Shown here piece after piece: positions 1 through 9,304 of a stretch of 42,919 bases of DNA; positions within the stretch are counted from its first letter, which is position 1; every line of letters begins with the position of its first letter. Origin of the DNA: an uncultured Verrucomicrobiales bacterium (GTDB lineage Bacteria > Verrucomicrobiota > Verrucomicrobiia > Verrucomicrobiales > DEV007); contig CALAHF010000157.1 in assembly GCA_937891465.1 (NCBI GenBank), forward strand, positions 1-42,919. The letters are read 5' to 3'. Both the position numbers and the translations under genes were made by a program. Under the pieces are notes generated by a model. It was not told the DNA's origin and did not search any database. It saw nothing but the letters and a program-made list of their open reading frames with translations.

Positions 1-1017
1 GCTGGACAAAGCCCGACCTCGGGGACGGCGAACACGTCGGTAATCTGCATGGGTTGCACGGCGAGTTTTGGCGTTGCCACAAGCGTGAACGTCACCCCGT
101 CCGCGGTGCGGTAGAGGTCGTGGTTCCACTCCTTCCCGATTCTGCGCACCCAAAGCAGCATGGCCCCGGTGGAATCCAGTCCCTTGCCGACAGTGACCTC
201 GCCGTAGCCCACTGTGTTCGCGACTACCGTTTCCGCCGTCTGTAGAGGTGCGCGCATACAGCGCGCGGGCGTCTTCACCGATCGTATGCTTTGTGCCCCG
301 GCTGTAGGTGCCGACCAACTTGTCGCCGATGGCTTGGGTCATCGGCCACGAGTTGTAGCCACTCACGTCCTGCACGACATGAGCCTCCTTGAGCGCTTTC
401 ACCGGCGTCACCTTCACCAGAGCTAGGCCCGTGGGGCGGGTAAACGTGTCGCCGGGGAGGCCGGGGTCCCGTTGAATCCGCACTGTAAGGGGCGCGTCGG
501 GAACTACCTCATAAAAGGATTCCAAAACGATCGTTCGCGAATGAAACGGAGCCGCAGGAAGCGGTGTGCGCACCGGCTTGCCCAGAGAATAACGATCTGT
601 AAACGGAGTATCCTCCACCATTTGCGAGAGGTGAACTCGGGAAACATCCTCAAAGTCGGGGCTCGTTTCCGCGTCGTTTTAAGTCACGACGATCTCGACT
701 TTTACCGCGACGCAATTCTCTGGGAGGCCACCAACGACGCCGGAGACAGACTGCCCCGTCGTGCCACCCGACAGCGACCACACCGGAATGTGAGTGGATC
801 CCTTCGACATGACTACCAGCGAAGGCTTACCCGTGGCGATCGACAGATCGTTGGCGGTCAGGTAGAGCGGAGACGCCTCTCCCTTGTTGGGATTTTGCTC
901 TTCAGCGGTTGGTGTGTCTTGCCCGATAGCTGACTCAATTTTTTCGCCGGACAGAATCGACAGGGCCAGGATCAGAAAGATTAGTGATAAGCGAAGGGAG
1001 GCGGGCGAAGATTTCAT
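1..1017 (-). pseudogene. Broken sialidase-like (BNR/beta-propeller) secreted protein, 3' end beyond window
   Basis: The reading frame starts at the ATG at 1017 with a clear signal peptide (MKSSPASLRLSLIFLILALS) and reads 112 codons to an in-frame TAA at 679-681. The same frame then continues openly for about 150 codons with sialidase-like sequence (YNSWPMTQAIGDKLVGTYSR, then ALYARTSTDGG). At about 228-240 the homology jumps to another frame (ETVVANTVGYGEVTVGKG, then MLLWVRRIGKEWNHDLYRT, ITDVFAVPEVGL) and runs off the left edge. The expected DGG-x-TWS-x-E Asp-box segment is collapsed there, which suggests a small deletion. It lies downstream of the DUF1080 gene on the same strand, so it was probably the last gene of that operon. 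One nonsense codon plus one frameshift argues for a real pseudogene, but two consensus errors cannot be excluded. The family call is by Asp-box style and overall pattern only. Confidence 0.72.
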
Positions 1018-1151
1018 GGCAAGGGATTGGGGGCAGGTGATAGAATAACACTTTTGGCGCCCCAAGGGCCAACATCTCAGGAAATGGAAGAAGCTGAAAT
1101 TTTAACATGTATCGACTGACCTCGGACCCCGCTTGTTATCAGACCTACCAA

Positions 1152-2612
1152 CTACTTCCGCTTTACCTTAAAGCTGCGGAACTCGACGGGATCGCTGTGT
1201 CCCGCGAAACCAATCAGGCCCTTGGTGTTATCAAGGCCTTTTGGCGGATTCTTCATCTGGCTGCGGTCGAATGTGGCGATGTCGGCGTCGAGAATTTTAG
1301 TTCCATTCAGCGTCACCATGATGCGCTGGCCCTGCACTTCGATTTCCTGGAAGTTCCACTCTCCCGCTGGACGCAGGTAGCCGTGCTTCGCGCCGACGCA
1401 GTGATAAATCGAGCCGTGGTATTGATGCGGCGCCAACCCGTTCTTGCCTGCGGCGGCCTGTTTCTCGTTGTAGCCATCGCTGTCGATGACCTGTAGCTCA
1501 AGTCCATCCGACGCTGAGTGGCCACCGAGCGGCGTGCGCAGTGCGATGCCGTTGTTGCCCGCTTTCGGGAGCTTGAATTCCACCCGAATCTTGCCGTTCT
1601 CGAATTCCTCCATCGTCAGCAGGTCACCCCCTTTACCTTTTTTACAGCGAATATTGCCGTCTACGACCTCGTAGCTGTCCTCTGCGCCCTGCCAGTTGCT
1701 GAGGTCTTTTCCGTTGATCTGCTCAACAAATCCATCGGCATCACGTTCGGCGAGTTCTTTGTTTGCTTCTTCGGCGCTGATCTCGCGGACATACACATTG
1801 CGCCAGCGAATCTCGCTGCCGTGGGTTTGCAGTTGGATCGGACCTTTGGCGAATGCAGGATCTTTCATCCAGCCGTTGGGCATTTTTTTCTTATTCGCCT
1901 CGTCGCCTTTCTTCTGTTTTCCGTAAGCGAGGTAGCCGGCCTTTTTATTGGCGAAGAAGTTCTCGAGCACCGCGTTGTCGACCACGGTCTCGCCGTTGAA
2001 GACGATGGTGACACGTTCACCGATCATCCGGATTTTAAACTGGTTCCACTCGCCAAGGGGCTTGTCCATTTTCTTGTTCGGGTCTTTGCCGGGAGCGCCC
2101 TTGCGGTTATTCCAGAGGCCACCAGAACCTTTGGCCCGACCGAGACCTTGCGGGTCGGGCTCGGCAGGATCCCAAATCTGCACCTGCGGGATGCCGCGGA
2201 GATACACCCCGCTGTCTCCTGCGGGCAATGCCTTGTATTCGACCCAAAACTCGAAGTCGCCGTAATCCTTGTCGGTCGTGAGATAGAGCCCCTTGCCATC
2301 ATTGACCAGCTCTCCGTCTTGCGCACTCCAATGGGCGTTGATGTGATTCCCTGAGTCCTTACCTTTTGCATCTGTCAGACCACCTTCGACCGATTTCTTT
2401 TTATACGTCGCCCGTTCCTCCGGCGTCATGTTCCAAAGCAACGTCGGATCTTTCGTGCTCCAGCCATACCAGCCGGAGAGATCCTTACCATTGAAGAGGG
2501 CTTGGAAGCCTTCCGGCGGGGCCGGATCAGCAGCAAAGGCTGATCCAGGCAAAACGCCTAACAGAACAGCAACGAAAAATGAGGAGGTCAAAATAGATAC
2601 GCAGGACTTCAT
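1152..2612 (-). CDS. Secreted protein with two DUF1080 (3-keto-disaccharide hydrolase / GH16-like fold) domains
   Basis: 486 residues. The N-terminus is a Sec signal ending in the AFAADP cleavage region. Two copies of the DUF1080 fold follow. The first, about residues 33-280, opens with GFQALFNGKDLSGWYGW and carries the GDFEFWVEYKALPAGDSGVYLRG strand pair in shortened form. The second, about residues 292-485, opens with FVEQINGKDLSNWQG and repeats the pattern as GKIRVEFKLPKAGNNGIALR. Each copy ends with an 'I.FR.V.V' type strand (EIRWRNVYVREI, PVEFRSFKVKRK). The family is abundant in PVC bacteria and has a concanavalin-like beta-sandwich; some members act on 3-keto-glycosides. It begins 11 bp after the stop of the MFS gene on the same strand, so it is probably the third gene of the operon that starts at 5319. 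Substrate unknown. Confidence 0.9.
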   Translation of the reverse strand: MKSCVSILTSSFFVAVLLGVLPGSAFAADPAPPEGFQALFNGKDLSGWYGWSTKDPTLLWNMTPEERATYKKKSVEGGLTDAKGKDSGNHINAHWSAQDGELVNDGKGLYLTTDKDYGDFEFWVEYKALPAGDSGVYLRGIPQVQIWDPAEPDPQGLGRAKGSGGLWNNRKGAPGKDPNKKMDKPLGEWNQFKIRMIGERVTIVFNGETVVDNAVLENFFANKKAGYLAYGKQKKGDEANKKKMPNGWMKDPAFAKGPIQLQTHGSEIRWRNVYVREISAEEANKELAERDADGFVEQINGKDLSNWQGAEDSYEVVDGNIRCKKGKGGDLLTMEEFENGKIRVEFKLPKAGNNGIALRTPLGGHSASDGLELQVIDSDGYNEKQAAAGKNGLAPHQYHGSIYHCVGAKHGYLRPAGEWNFQEIEVQGQRIMVTLNGTKILDADIATFDRSQMKNPPKGLDNTKGLIGFAGHSDPVEFRSFKVKRK

Positions 2613-2623
2613 GATGCGATATC

Positions 2624-3946
2624 CTATCTATTCAGATTCATCGGTCGAGAATCAGATTCGCCGGAGTCGCGCCGTCTAAGGTGGCGGGAAGGATCGACCA
2701 GGGCCCAGCAGACTGCCCCCGCCAGATAAATAGCGGCGAACAACAAGAGCACAAGATTCCAGTTGTCGGTGCGTTCGAACAAAGCCCCGACGAGAATCGG
2801 AGTGGCGGCTGCGGCGAAATTGCCCGTCATGTTCATGACGCCGAATACCTGGGGCGTGCGTTGGCCCCCAATGTCAATCGACGCTGAAAAAGCACAGGGC
2901 CCGGCGAGCGCTGCGAAGAACGATCCAAGCGCCAGCAGGGTCACCGCAAGACTGACGTTTTGGACGAACCACGCTGCGAGAATGAGCAAACCGCAGGCGC
3001 CGAGGAACACTGCGCCCACTCCGCTGCGACTGAGGCGTAGGCTTTTTGTCCGTTTCCAGATCCAGTCTGTCAGCAAGCCGCCAAACAGGCAGCCGGCGAG
3101 CGTGCCGGCGAAAACGAGAGACTGAAGGTAGCCGGAATCCTTGACCGAAACATCCCGGGTCTCCTGGAGAAAGGTCGGGAACCAACTCGCAAAGAACATG
3201 TATCCAGACGCCCGACAGATTTGCTGGCCACAGAGGAACCAGATCGCGGGATTTCGCAGCATCGCCAGCCACGGAGTCGGCACCTGTGATTCCGATTCGA
3301 TCGGCGTGGGATCGGACTCGTCGCGCTCGGACTTAATTATCGCCAGTTCAGATGGGTTCACCGCGGGATCTTTCCGGGGATTGTCGTGGAATCGCAGAAA
3401 AAACCAGATCGTCCAGATGATCCCCGGGATGGCGAACAGGACAAACACAAGGCGCCAGCCGATTGCTTCGATGAGCGGACCGGTCGAGGCTCCGGAAATG
3501 ATCGCACCCACCTGCATGCCGGTGGTGAGAACGCCGCAGGCAAAAGAACGCCGCGCGAGCGGGATCCAGTGGGAAATGGAAAGGCAGGATGCGGGAAAAA
3601 GTCCCGCCTGGGCGATTCCCATGATCAACTGAGCCACAATGAGCAACCAGAAGCCGGGAGCCGCGCCGAGCGCCAGGGTTGCAAGCGCTCCCATGAGAAC
3701 AAAAGCCGTCATCGCAACCCGAGTGCCACGTCGATGCGCCAGCAAGCCTCCCGGGACCTGAAATATGGCGTAGGTCCAGAAAAACGCGCCCATGAACCAT
3801 CCCGATTGCGTCAGGGTGAGATCGAGATCCTCGCGAATGGCGCTCTCGGCGACGCCGACGGCATTCCGGCACAGATAAGCCAGCGCGGCGGCTAGAGTCA
3901 GCCAGGTCAGCACCCGGTAGCGAACGAATGTGGGGCGCTCGTTCAT
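2624..3946 (-). CDS. MFS transporter, ACS (anion:cation symporter) type, probably sugar acid uptake
   Basis: 440 residues from the ATG at 3946. That ATG overlaps the ceramidase-like stop as ATGA (3943-3946), which argues for translational coupling and against the longer in-frame start at 4021. About twelve hydrophobic segments are visible, in two halves separated by a charged central loop (KSERDESDPTPIESESQ). The N-terminal half has the MFS signature region with AHRRGTRVAM after TM2, and the 'CRNAVGVAESAIREDLDLT' opening resembles hexuronate/galactonate transporters (ExuT/DgoT-like, ACS family). The divergent neighbour is a galactonate-dehydratase-type enzyme, which fits uptake of an aldonate or uronate. 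That substrate is inference; the transporter call itself is firm. It acts in the inner membrane. Confidence 0.9.
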   Translation of the reverse strand: MNERPTFVRYRVLTWLTLAAALAYLCRNAVGVAESAIREDLDLTLTQSGWFMGAFFWTYAIFQVPGGLLAHRRGTRVAMTAFVLMGALATLALGAAPGFWLLIVAQLIMGIAQAGLFPASCLSISHWIPLARRSFACGVLTTGMQVGAIISGASTGPLIEAIGWRLVFVLFAIPGIIWTIWFFLRFHDNPRKDPAVNPSELAIIKSERDESDPTPIESESQVPTPWLAMLRNPAIWFLCGQQICRASGYMFFASWFPTFLQETRDVSVKDSGYLQSLVFAGTLAGCLFGGLLTDWIWKRTKSLRLSRSGVGAVFLGACGLLILAAWFVQNVSLAVTLLALGSFFAALAGPCAFSASIDIGGQRTPQVFGVMNMTGNFAAAATPILVGALFERTDNWNLVLLLFAAIYLAGAVCWALVDPSRHLRRRDSGESDSRPMNLNR

Positions 3947-5319
3947 CGGATGGCGTGGAATGCTTCGGTAATAGCCGCTTCGAGGGCTTCGAGGCTGCCG
4001 CGATCGAATGGCGTCTGCCACTCCTGGTAAAGGTCTTCGTCGTAGAGATCCGACGGCGGCAGATAACCGATCGAACCGTTGGCCAAATTCAGGTAGGCCA
4101 CGGCAGCGTCAGGAAACGCGGCGCGCAGGTGTTGCTGAATCTGGGAATAGGCTTCCGCCATGTTCGCCGCGAGCAGGGCGTCACCCACTTTCCAAATCCA
4201 GATTGGGAAAGCGAAAGTCTCGCCATCCCCGAGCCCCTGGCGGATCGATATTTTTCTCCGAATCCGTTCCTGAATGACTCGGTCGATCGTGGCCTCGAAC
4301 TCGCGTTCCAGTTCTGCAGCTGTTGGCCAGTCCTTCACCGGCAAATCGACCGTGAGCCGGACAGCCTTCAGTTCCGTTGAAAGGGTGGCCTTTTCCCGAC
4401 GCCACATTGCCAGCGGCGCACCGGATTCCCGGACACCGCCGAACACGAGTTGTTCGCCCGGGGGTTCCATCCCCGCGAGCGTAGCAAGCACGGCGTGACC
4501 GAGTTCGCGGCCGTGAGCATCCGCGACGGATGGATCACCTACATACTGATATCGAGGCGACAGCTCGCCGGATGCGCCTTGAGTGAACAGGGTTAAGCCT
4601 CCGTTCAGACCCTGTTCGATCGTTTCACGCATCACGCCGATGTAGTCTGGCGAGATCAGGCGGTTGTCCCAAGCTAGAGTGGTTGGGTGACAGGCGTAGT
4701 TAACGATCGTCGCGAGCGTTTCGCCGGACTCCGTTTCCGTGACTCGACCGACCAGCAACGTGTCGTCCGCCGGCGCGTCGGGATTGAAACCGCACACTCG
4801 CCGCGCCGGATTATCCGGATCGCGAAGGTCCCGCGCCGAAGCCAAATCACAACGACCGGTGCGCCATTCGAGCACGGCGGGTCGGATCGCTTCGATAGCT
4901 CGCGTCACGGTATCGACAGTCGCTTGCCAGACTTGTTCGAGATAGGGTTCGAGCAAGGCGCCTCCTTCCCAATCGGGTTCGACTCGATCGGTCAGCGGCG
5001 GTGCGGAATGAGTATGTGTTAGGGCAAAAAGGAAACGCGACTCATCAAGCCCGAGGTGATCGAGGAGGCGCTGGCGAAAGTCACGCTCAGAGACCAGGGA
5101 GCGCCACCAGCCGAGATCGGCGTCGACGAGGACGACCGGGTTTTCGCCCTCTGCATTGTCACAGATTGCGAGCGCTGTCACCTGGAGTGGCCGGTGAATG
5201 CCCTCGGCGACATCGTGTTTCGCCGCGCCCCAGTTTCGCGCATAAATGCCGACGGGCGGTGTGATGTCCGACCGGGCGACACCTGCCCATCCTGAGAAAC
5301 CCGCGTGTTTGTATTGCAT
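3943..5319 (-). CDS. Neutral/alkaline ceramidase-like hydrolase
   Basis: 458 residues from the ATG at 5319, chosen because AAGGGG lies 5 nt upstream; an ATG at 5361 would add 14 residues without a ribosome site. Family features are the N-terminal [20 protein letters not shown], the histidine-rich [14 protein letters not shown] motif that matches the GTHTHSGP zinc-site region of neutral ceramidases, and [20 protein letters not shown]. It lacks the C-terminal Ig-like domain of the classical enzyme (about 650-750 residues), so it belongs to the shorter ceramidase-N-terminal-domain group common in Planctomycetes, whose substrates are not established. No signal peptide is visible, so it may be cytoplasmic. 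It is the first gene of the minus-strand operon and diverges from the gene at 5379 across a 59-bp shared promoter region. It could be an amidase or lactonase acting on a sugar derivative rather than a ceramidase. Confidence 0.78.
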   Translation of the reverse strand: MQYKHAGFSGWAGVARSDITPPVGIYARNWGAAKHDVAEGIHRPLQVTALAICDNAEGENPVVLVDADLGWWRSLVSERDFRQRLLDHLGLDESRFLFALTHTHSAPPLTDRVEPDWEGGALLEPYLEQVWQATVDTVTRAIEAIRPAVLEWRTGRCDLASARDLRDPDNPARRVCGFNPDAPADDTLLVGRVTETESGETLATIVNYACHPTTLAWDNRLISPDYIGVMRETIEQGLNGGLTLFTQGASGELSPRYQYVGDPSVADAHGRELGHAVLATLAGMEPPGEQLVFGGVRESGAPLAMWRREKATLSTELKAVRLTVDLPVKDWPTAAELEREFEATIDRVIQERIRRKISIRQGLGDGETFAFPIWIWKVGDALLAANMAEAYSQIQQHLRAAFPDAAVAYLNLANGSIGYLPPSDLYDEDLYQEWQTPFDRGSLEALEAAITEAFHAIR

Positions 5320-5378
5320 TGTCACCCCTTCATGTTGTAGCGATTCAACTGACCGTTGCAAGCCCGCGAACGCCTACC

Positions 5379-6557
5379 ATGAAAATAACCGCCATCGAAA
5401 CTCACGTCTGTCATGCCCGGATGCGGAATTGGATCTTCGTCAAAGTCCTCACCGATCAACCCGGACTCCACGGTTGGGGCGAGGCAACGCTTGAGTGGCA
5501 TACTAAAAGTGTGACCGGGGCCATCGAAGACATTTCCAGTCTGCTCATCGGCGAAGATCCCCGGCGGGTCGAGCATCTCTGGCAGATGATGTATCGGCAG
5601 CACTTCTGGCATGGGCACGGTGTGGTGCGATCCACTGCCATTGCGGGGATCGATCTGGCGCTGTGGGACATCCTTGGAAAGGTAGCCAATCTGCCGTGCT
5701 CCCTGCTCTGGGGCGGCCCGGTTCGTGATTATGTCCGCACGTATTGCCATCTCGGCGGCGGCAAGCTCGAGGATTTTTACCGCACCTCAGCAGACGATGC
5801 GAAACGCTTTGCCGAACTCGCTCAGGAGTCAGTCGAAAATGGTTACACTGCTTTCAAGACGATGGCGGTGCCACCGACCATGCCGATCGAGGGACTCCAG
5901 CCGATCCGTGCCGCCGAAGCTGCCGTTGCCGCGATGCGTGAAGCGGTTGGTGATTCGATCGACATCATGGTGGATTGCCACGCGCGTCCGTCACCGGCGA
6001 TGGGACTGCAATTCGCCAAGGCGCTGGAGCCATATGGTCTCTACTTTTTTGAAGAACCCTGCTGGCCGGAAAGTATCGATGGGCTGGCGATGATCAACGC
6101 CGCCGTCTCAACGCCGATCGCTACCGGAGAGCGGATCACCCATTCCGCCGCCTTCCGTGATTTGTTTGCGGCGCGCGCCTGCGAAGTCTGCCAGGTGGAC
6201 ATCACCCACTGCGGCGGTCTCACCGAGGCCCGCCGCATTGCCGCCCTCGCCGATGCCTACCGTATCGCGTTGGCACCGCACAATCCCCAGGGACCTGTCA
6301 GCACCGCAGCGTCGCTCGAGTTCGGCTTTTCCCAGCCCAGCTATATCATATGCGAAACCGTCATGAACGACGTGCCCTGGCGCGACGACATTATCGATCA
6401 AGGTTTCACGATGGAGAAGAAAGGTCGCATCGTCCGTCCGAATACCCGTCCCGGACTCGGCATCGAGTTGAACGAAACCGAGATCAGGAAGCACCCGCCC
6501 GAGCCGGAGATCGTGGAAAGAGTGTTCTATCCCGATGGAAGCGTCGGAGATTGGTGA
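5379..6557 (+). CDS. Mandelate racemase/muconate lactonizing family dehydratase, D-galactonate dehydratase type
   Basis: 392 residues from the ATG at 5379 ([20 protein letters not shown]), the usual start of enolase-superfamily sugar-acid dehydratases; the frame is open 20 codons further up but without support. Metal-ligand candidates are D199 (MVDCHARPS), E225 (FFEEPCW) and E251 (ATGERI). Catalytic candidates are H201 and H301 ([15 protein letters not shown]), with E326 ([11 protein letters not shown]). This spacing is identical, with a constant offset of 16, to the D183/H185/E209/E235/H285/E310 set I recall for E. coli DgoD. The expected reaction is loss of water from an aldonate to give a 2-keto-3-deoxy acid in the cytoplasm. 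It diverges from the ceramidase-like/MFS/DUF1080 operon, which fits a small sugar-acid catabolic locus. The exact substrate (galactonate, gluconate or mannonate class) is not decided by sequence alone. Confidence 0.88.
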   Translation: MKITAIETHVCHARMRNWIFVKVLTDQPGLHGWGEATLEWHTKSVTGAIEDISSLLIGEDPRRVEHLWQMMYRQHFWHGHGVVRSTAIAGIDLALWDILGKVANLPCSLLWGGPVRDYVRTYCHLGGGKLEDFYRTSADDAKRFAELAQESVENGYTAFKTMAVPPTMPIEGLQPIRAAEAAVAAMREAVGDSIDIMVDCHARPSPAMGLQFAKALEPYGLYFFEEPCWPESIDGLAMINAAVSTPIATGERITHSAAFRDLFAARACEVCQVDITHCGGLTEARRIAALADAYRIALAPHNPQGPVSTAASLEFGFSQPSYIICETVMNDVPWRDDIIDQGFTMEKKGRIVRPNTRPGLGIELNETEIRKHPPEPEIVERVFYPDGSVGDW

Positions 6558-6678
6558 GGCGAATGTCGTCAAACCTGCTGAAAACACTTTCTCATCGCCA
6601 AGCGAGAACGCCTGCCTCTATGATCGCCAACTGAACATGGAAACGCCCCCTCTCGCCCCTTGACTTCGCACGCCGTGC

Positions 6679-7117
6679 CCGCCGCCTCTATGGCGACCCC
6701 GAAGCCACCGCTGCGAGTATCCGCGACGGCTGGTTTCACAGCGCCGATGCCGCAGTCGTCCATCCTGACGGCTACATAGAGATCCGTGACCGTTGGAAAG
6801 ATGTCATCATCAGCGGCGGCGAAAACATCTCTTCTGTCGAAGTCGAGGGGAGCCTCCTGCGTCATCCCGCTATTTAGGAATCCGCCGTAGTCGGCATGCC
6901 GCACGAAAAATGGGGTGAAACTCCCCATGCCTTCATCGTCCTCAAACCCTGGGCCGAAACGACGCCCGAAATCCTGCGTCAATTTTGCCGCGATCACCTG
7001 GCAAACTTCAAAGTGCCGCATGAATTTCAATTCCTGACGGAGCTACCCAAAACCGCGACTGGGAAAATCCAGAAATACATTCTTCGCGGCGGAAAGGCCA
7101 ATCTTGAGCGTCAGTGA
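6679..7117 (+). pseudogene. Remnant of AMP-forming acyl-CoA synthetase (C-terminal part)
   Basis: The frame shows the C-terminal part of an AMP-binding synthetase: RLYGDPEATAASIRDGWFH, then DGYIEIRDRWKDVIISGGEN (the A8 hinge region), SSVEVEGSLLRHPAI, a TAG stop at 6875-6877, then ESAVVGMPHEKWGETPHAF and the A10 region LPKTATGKIQKYILR up to the TGA at 7115-7117. The roughly 400 N-terminal residues with the ATP-binding P-loop are absent, and upstream sequence (6558-6678) holds no recognisable coding. The fragment is therefore a dead gene: truncated at the 5' side and interrupted by a nonsense codon where family members have a residue between 'HPAI' and 'ESAVVG'. Both ends of the decay are visible, so this is unlikely to be a sequencing artefact alone. 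It sits 120 bp after the dehydratase gene. Confidence 0.82.
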
Positions 7118-7223
7118 ATCGGGCTTGGTTACCTTGAGGAGTATGGTCGCGTCAGCCGACCGATGCATCCCTTACTGCTTTGTCATTCATTAATTTGGCA
7201 GCCTCATGGACAAAAGTTCGATC

Positions 7224-7676
7224 CTATTTCATGCCAAGGCCCTGAATGAATTTTCTCAACACCTGTTCGGGACAGGGTCGATAGTGCCGGTGTCCTTCCT
7301 TTCGGAAAAATGATCCGAGTTCGGCTTTAGTGACAACGAAATCAGCTTTTTCGAACGTGACTGTCATTTCTTCGTCGCGCATTTCCAGCGCGATTCGAAG
7401 TTTTTTGAGGATCTCATTATTACTAAGAACATCCACAGGCTCGGGAACCGTGCCATCGGGGCGAACCCCTCGTTTTTCAATAATGAATCCATCCATGAAA
7501 CGACAAAGTGTCTTATCTGAAATCGTCTGGTAGCCCTCCTCATCCTCGCGCTTCAGCCAGCGGCTCACTTGGGATCGGCTTGTTTCTTCCCCTGTTAGTC
7601 CAATGATCTCAGCCACCTTGGTGTCACTGATGTCCAGAGTGTGGCGCACGCGGCGCAAGATGTCGTTATTCGTCAT
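7224..7676 (-). CDS. DUF1456 (YehS-like) family protein
   Basis: 150 residues from the ATG at 7676, which aligns with the start of E. coli YehS (NDILRSVRYIL compared with NNDILRRVRHTLDISDTKVA here); an ATG 12 codons upstream (7712) is less likely. Two repeats of the DUF1456 unit are present. The first (residues about 3-70) has the diagnostic WLKREDEEGYQTISDKTLCRFMDGFI block followed by EKRG. The second (about 84-150) starts NNEILKKLRIALEMRDEEM and ends EQVLRKFIQGLG. The family is small, cytoplasmic and of unknown function; each repeat looks helix-turn-helix-like, so a regulatory role is possible but unproven. It stands alone, with no gene close on the same strand. Confidence 0.9.
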   Translation of the reverse strand: MTNNDILRRVRHTLDISDTKVAEIIGLTGEETSRSQVSRWLKREDEEGYQTISDKTLCRFMDGFIIEKRGVRPDGTVPEPVDVLSNNEILKKLRIALEMRDEEMTVTFEKADFVVTKAELGSFFRKEGHRHYRPCPEQVLRKFIQGLGMK

Positions 7677-8070
7677 GAGATTGTTCTTTTTAGAAGAGAT
7701 TGAAATTGGCATACCATGCCGCAGAGAACTGAAAGGTAAACTGGTAGATGATTTGAATCCGAATCCCAGGTTCCCTGCCGTCGGAGGCTTGTTGCCATCT
7801 CCATATCACGTGATGGTGGCGGGAAATCGGCACACGTTTCAACGCTCAAAAAGCTCCTATTTGTGCGGCATTTTCTGATACAGTCGGCGCTTTCACAAAT
7901 GCCAAACCTTAAAGAAAATCGTTGGCTACGACTCGGGTTCACCGTGCGTCTATTCGGTGTTGCGTCTACGTTCTATCGCGATCTAGCGGCCAATCTCATG
8001 GTTTTTTCCGCCATGGAGCGGAAGGTCAGCGAGATCATCAACAGTGGGATAAATGTGGAAACCCCTTCAA
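7677..8070. other. Intergenic stretch without a convincing gene
   Basis: About 390 bp between the divergent DUF1456 and propeller genes. An open frame of 62 codons from an ATG at 7901 (MPNLKENRWLRLGFTVRLFG...) ends at 8089, but it has no family resemblance I recognise, no clear ribosome site, and overlaps the upstream element at 8071. I see no hairpin terminator or tRNA. Promoters for both flanking genes presumably lie here. Confidence 0.4.
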
Positions 8071-8116
8071 TTCCGGCACGCCATTGAAAAACATTGAAGA
8101 AGGAAACCCAAATTAG
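8071..8116 (+). promoter_or_regulatory. Copy A (diverged) of a recurrent 45-bp upstream box
   Basis: Contains GGCACGCCATTGAAAAAC followed by ATTGAAGAAGGAAACCC. It aligns without gaps to the copy at 21885 (GGCGCGCCGTTAAAACC, then CCTTGAAAAATCAAACTCC), keeping GGC-CGCC, TT-AAA, TTGAA-AA and AAAC-C at the same spacing. It ends 19 bp before the ATG at 8136. This is the weakest of the four copies; its identity rests on the shared spacing. Confidence 0.45.
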
Positions 8117-8135
8117 TAACTTCTTTGGAAATGTC

Positions 8136-9206
8136 ATGAAGAACCCATTACGCCCCCCCTTTTATTTTGCTTTTTGTTTCGTCATTCTTCTGACGACACC
8201 CTTTATTCCGGCTCAGGACCTTCCTGCGGTCAAAGTCGAAAACATTCGACGCATTTTTCACAACGGGGAACACAACGCTTTTACTGATATGATCCGATGG
8301 AATGGGAAGCTTTGGCTTACCTTTCGTTCCTGTCCAGACGGTCACATGGTTTTCCCGACTTCCCGTATTATTGTCCTGTCGAGCGAGGACGGTAAAGACT
8401 GGAAACAATCTTTCGTGTTTTCGGTCGCTCAACGCGATACCCGTGATCCCCACTTTCTTGCTTTTAAGGATAAACTCTTCGTTTTTACCGGGACCTGGTA
8501 TAGTGGCGATTCGGAGTTACCAAGGGAGCAGTATGATCTGAATAAACACCTCGGTTATGCCGTCGCGACGGAGGATGGCAACAACTGGAGTCAGCCGCGG
8601 CCAATGGAAGGCACCTATGGTCACTATATATGGCGTGCTGCCACCGATGGGGAGACTGCCTACCTCTGCGCCAGACGTAAACGAGATTACACAGAAAAAG
8701 AAACCGGTGCGGGTGGCGCGCGAATCGTGGAATCAGCTATGTTGGAAAGTATCGATGGGTGGAACTGGAGATTTGTTTCTTTATTTCAGCAGGACCAGGG
8801 AAATGAAACCGCGTTCAAAGTTCTGGACGACAAATCCATTGTCGCGGTCAGCCGCGAAGGTTCAAAAACTGCCCAGCTGGCAAAGTCGCATCCACCCTAT
8901 CTCGAATGGGAAAGGTCGGAACTGGATGAATACATTGGGGGGCCTTTACTCGCGAAATGGGGCGATCGCTGGATCGTTGGTGGTCGGCGGAATACGAAAC
9001 AGGGCCCCAAGACGACTCTTTACTGGTTGAGTAAAGATACGCTGAATCCCTTCGCCGAATTGCCCAGTGGGGGAGATAATTCCTACCCCGGTTTTGTCGA
9101 AATTGACGCCAGTCACGGGCTCGTGTCCTGGTATTCCAGTCATGAAAAAGACGCTGAGGGGAATGTCATCACCGCTATTTACCTTGCAGATTTCACGGTC
9201 GAGTAA
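8136..9206 (+). CDS. Secreted sialidase-fold (BNR-like) protein
   Basis: 356 residues from the ATG at 8136. That start gives a compact Sec signal (MKNPLRPPFYFAFCFVILLT, ending around IPAQD); the in-frame ATG at 8094 would put the hydrophobic stretch too far inside. The mature part reads as repeated propeller blades: WNGKLWLTFRSCPDGH, IIVLSSEDGKDWKQSFVF, LGYAVATEDGNNWSQPRP and SIDGWNWRFVSLF, each with the S/T-x-D-G-x-x-W Asp-box type turn seen in sialidases. I cannot identify the full arginine triad and Tyr/Glu pair of true sialidases, so substrate and even enzymatic activity are open. It is the first of three consecutive secreted propeller genes on the plus strand and carries the 45-bp box in its leader. 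Confidence 0.78.
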   Translation: MKNPLRPPFYFAFCFVILLTTPFIPAQDLPAVKVENIRRIFHNGEHNAFTDMIRWNGKLWLTFRSCPDGHMVFPTSRIIVLSSEDGKDWKQSFVFSVAQRDTRDPHFLAFKDKLFVFTGTWYSGDSELPREQYDLNKHLGYAVATEDGNNWSQPRPMEGTYGHYIWRAATDGETAYLCARRKRDYTEKETGAGGARIVESAMLESIDGWNWRFVSLFQQDQGNETAFKVLDDKSIVAVSREGSKTAQLAKSHPPYLEWERSELDEYIGGPLLAKWGDRWIVGGRRNTKQGPKTTLYWLSKDTLNPFAELPSGGDNSYPGFVEIDASHGLVSWYSSHEKDAEGNVITAIYLADFTVE

Positions 9207-9304
9207 CGATCTTATTTCAATGATTTTGAATACGCTGCTGCACTTTCTCAATCTTGGAAGTTAAACGCGCGTGCGTAAATTATCCCGAAACCCGCGGGCT
9301 TCTT

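Noticed and set aside
54-933. Plus-strand open frames opposite the sialidase-like pseudogene
   Set aside because: They are antisense shadows; the minus strand carries the recognisable signal peptide and propeller sequence.
1518-2354. 278-codon plus-strand frame
   Set aside because: It is fully antisense to the DUF1080 gene, with no family resemblance; a by-product of codon composition.
7901-8089. Small protein of 62 residues
   Set aside because: No ribosome site, no known relatives by eye, and it overlaps the copy A element; kept only as a note in the intergenic entry.
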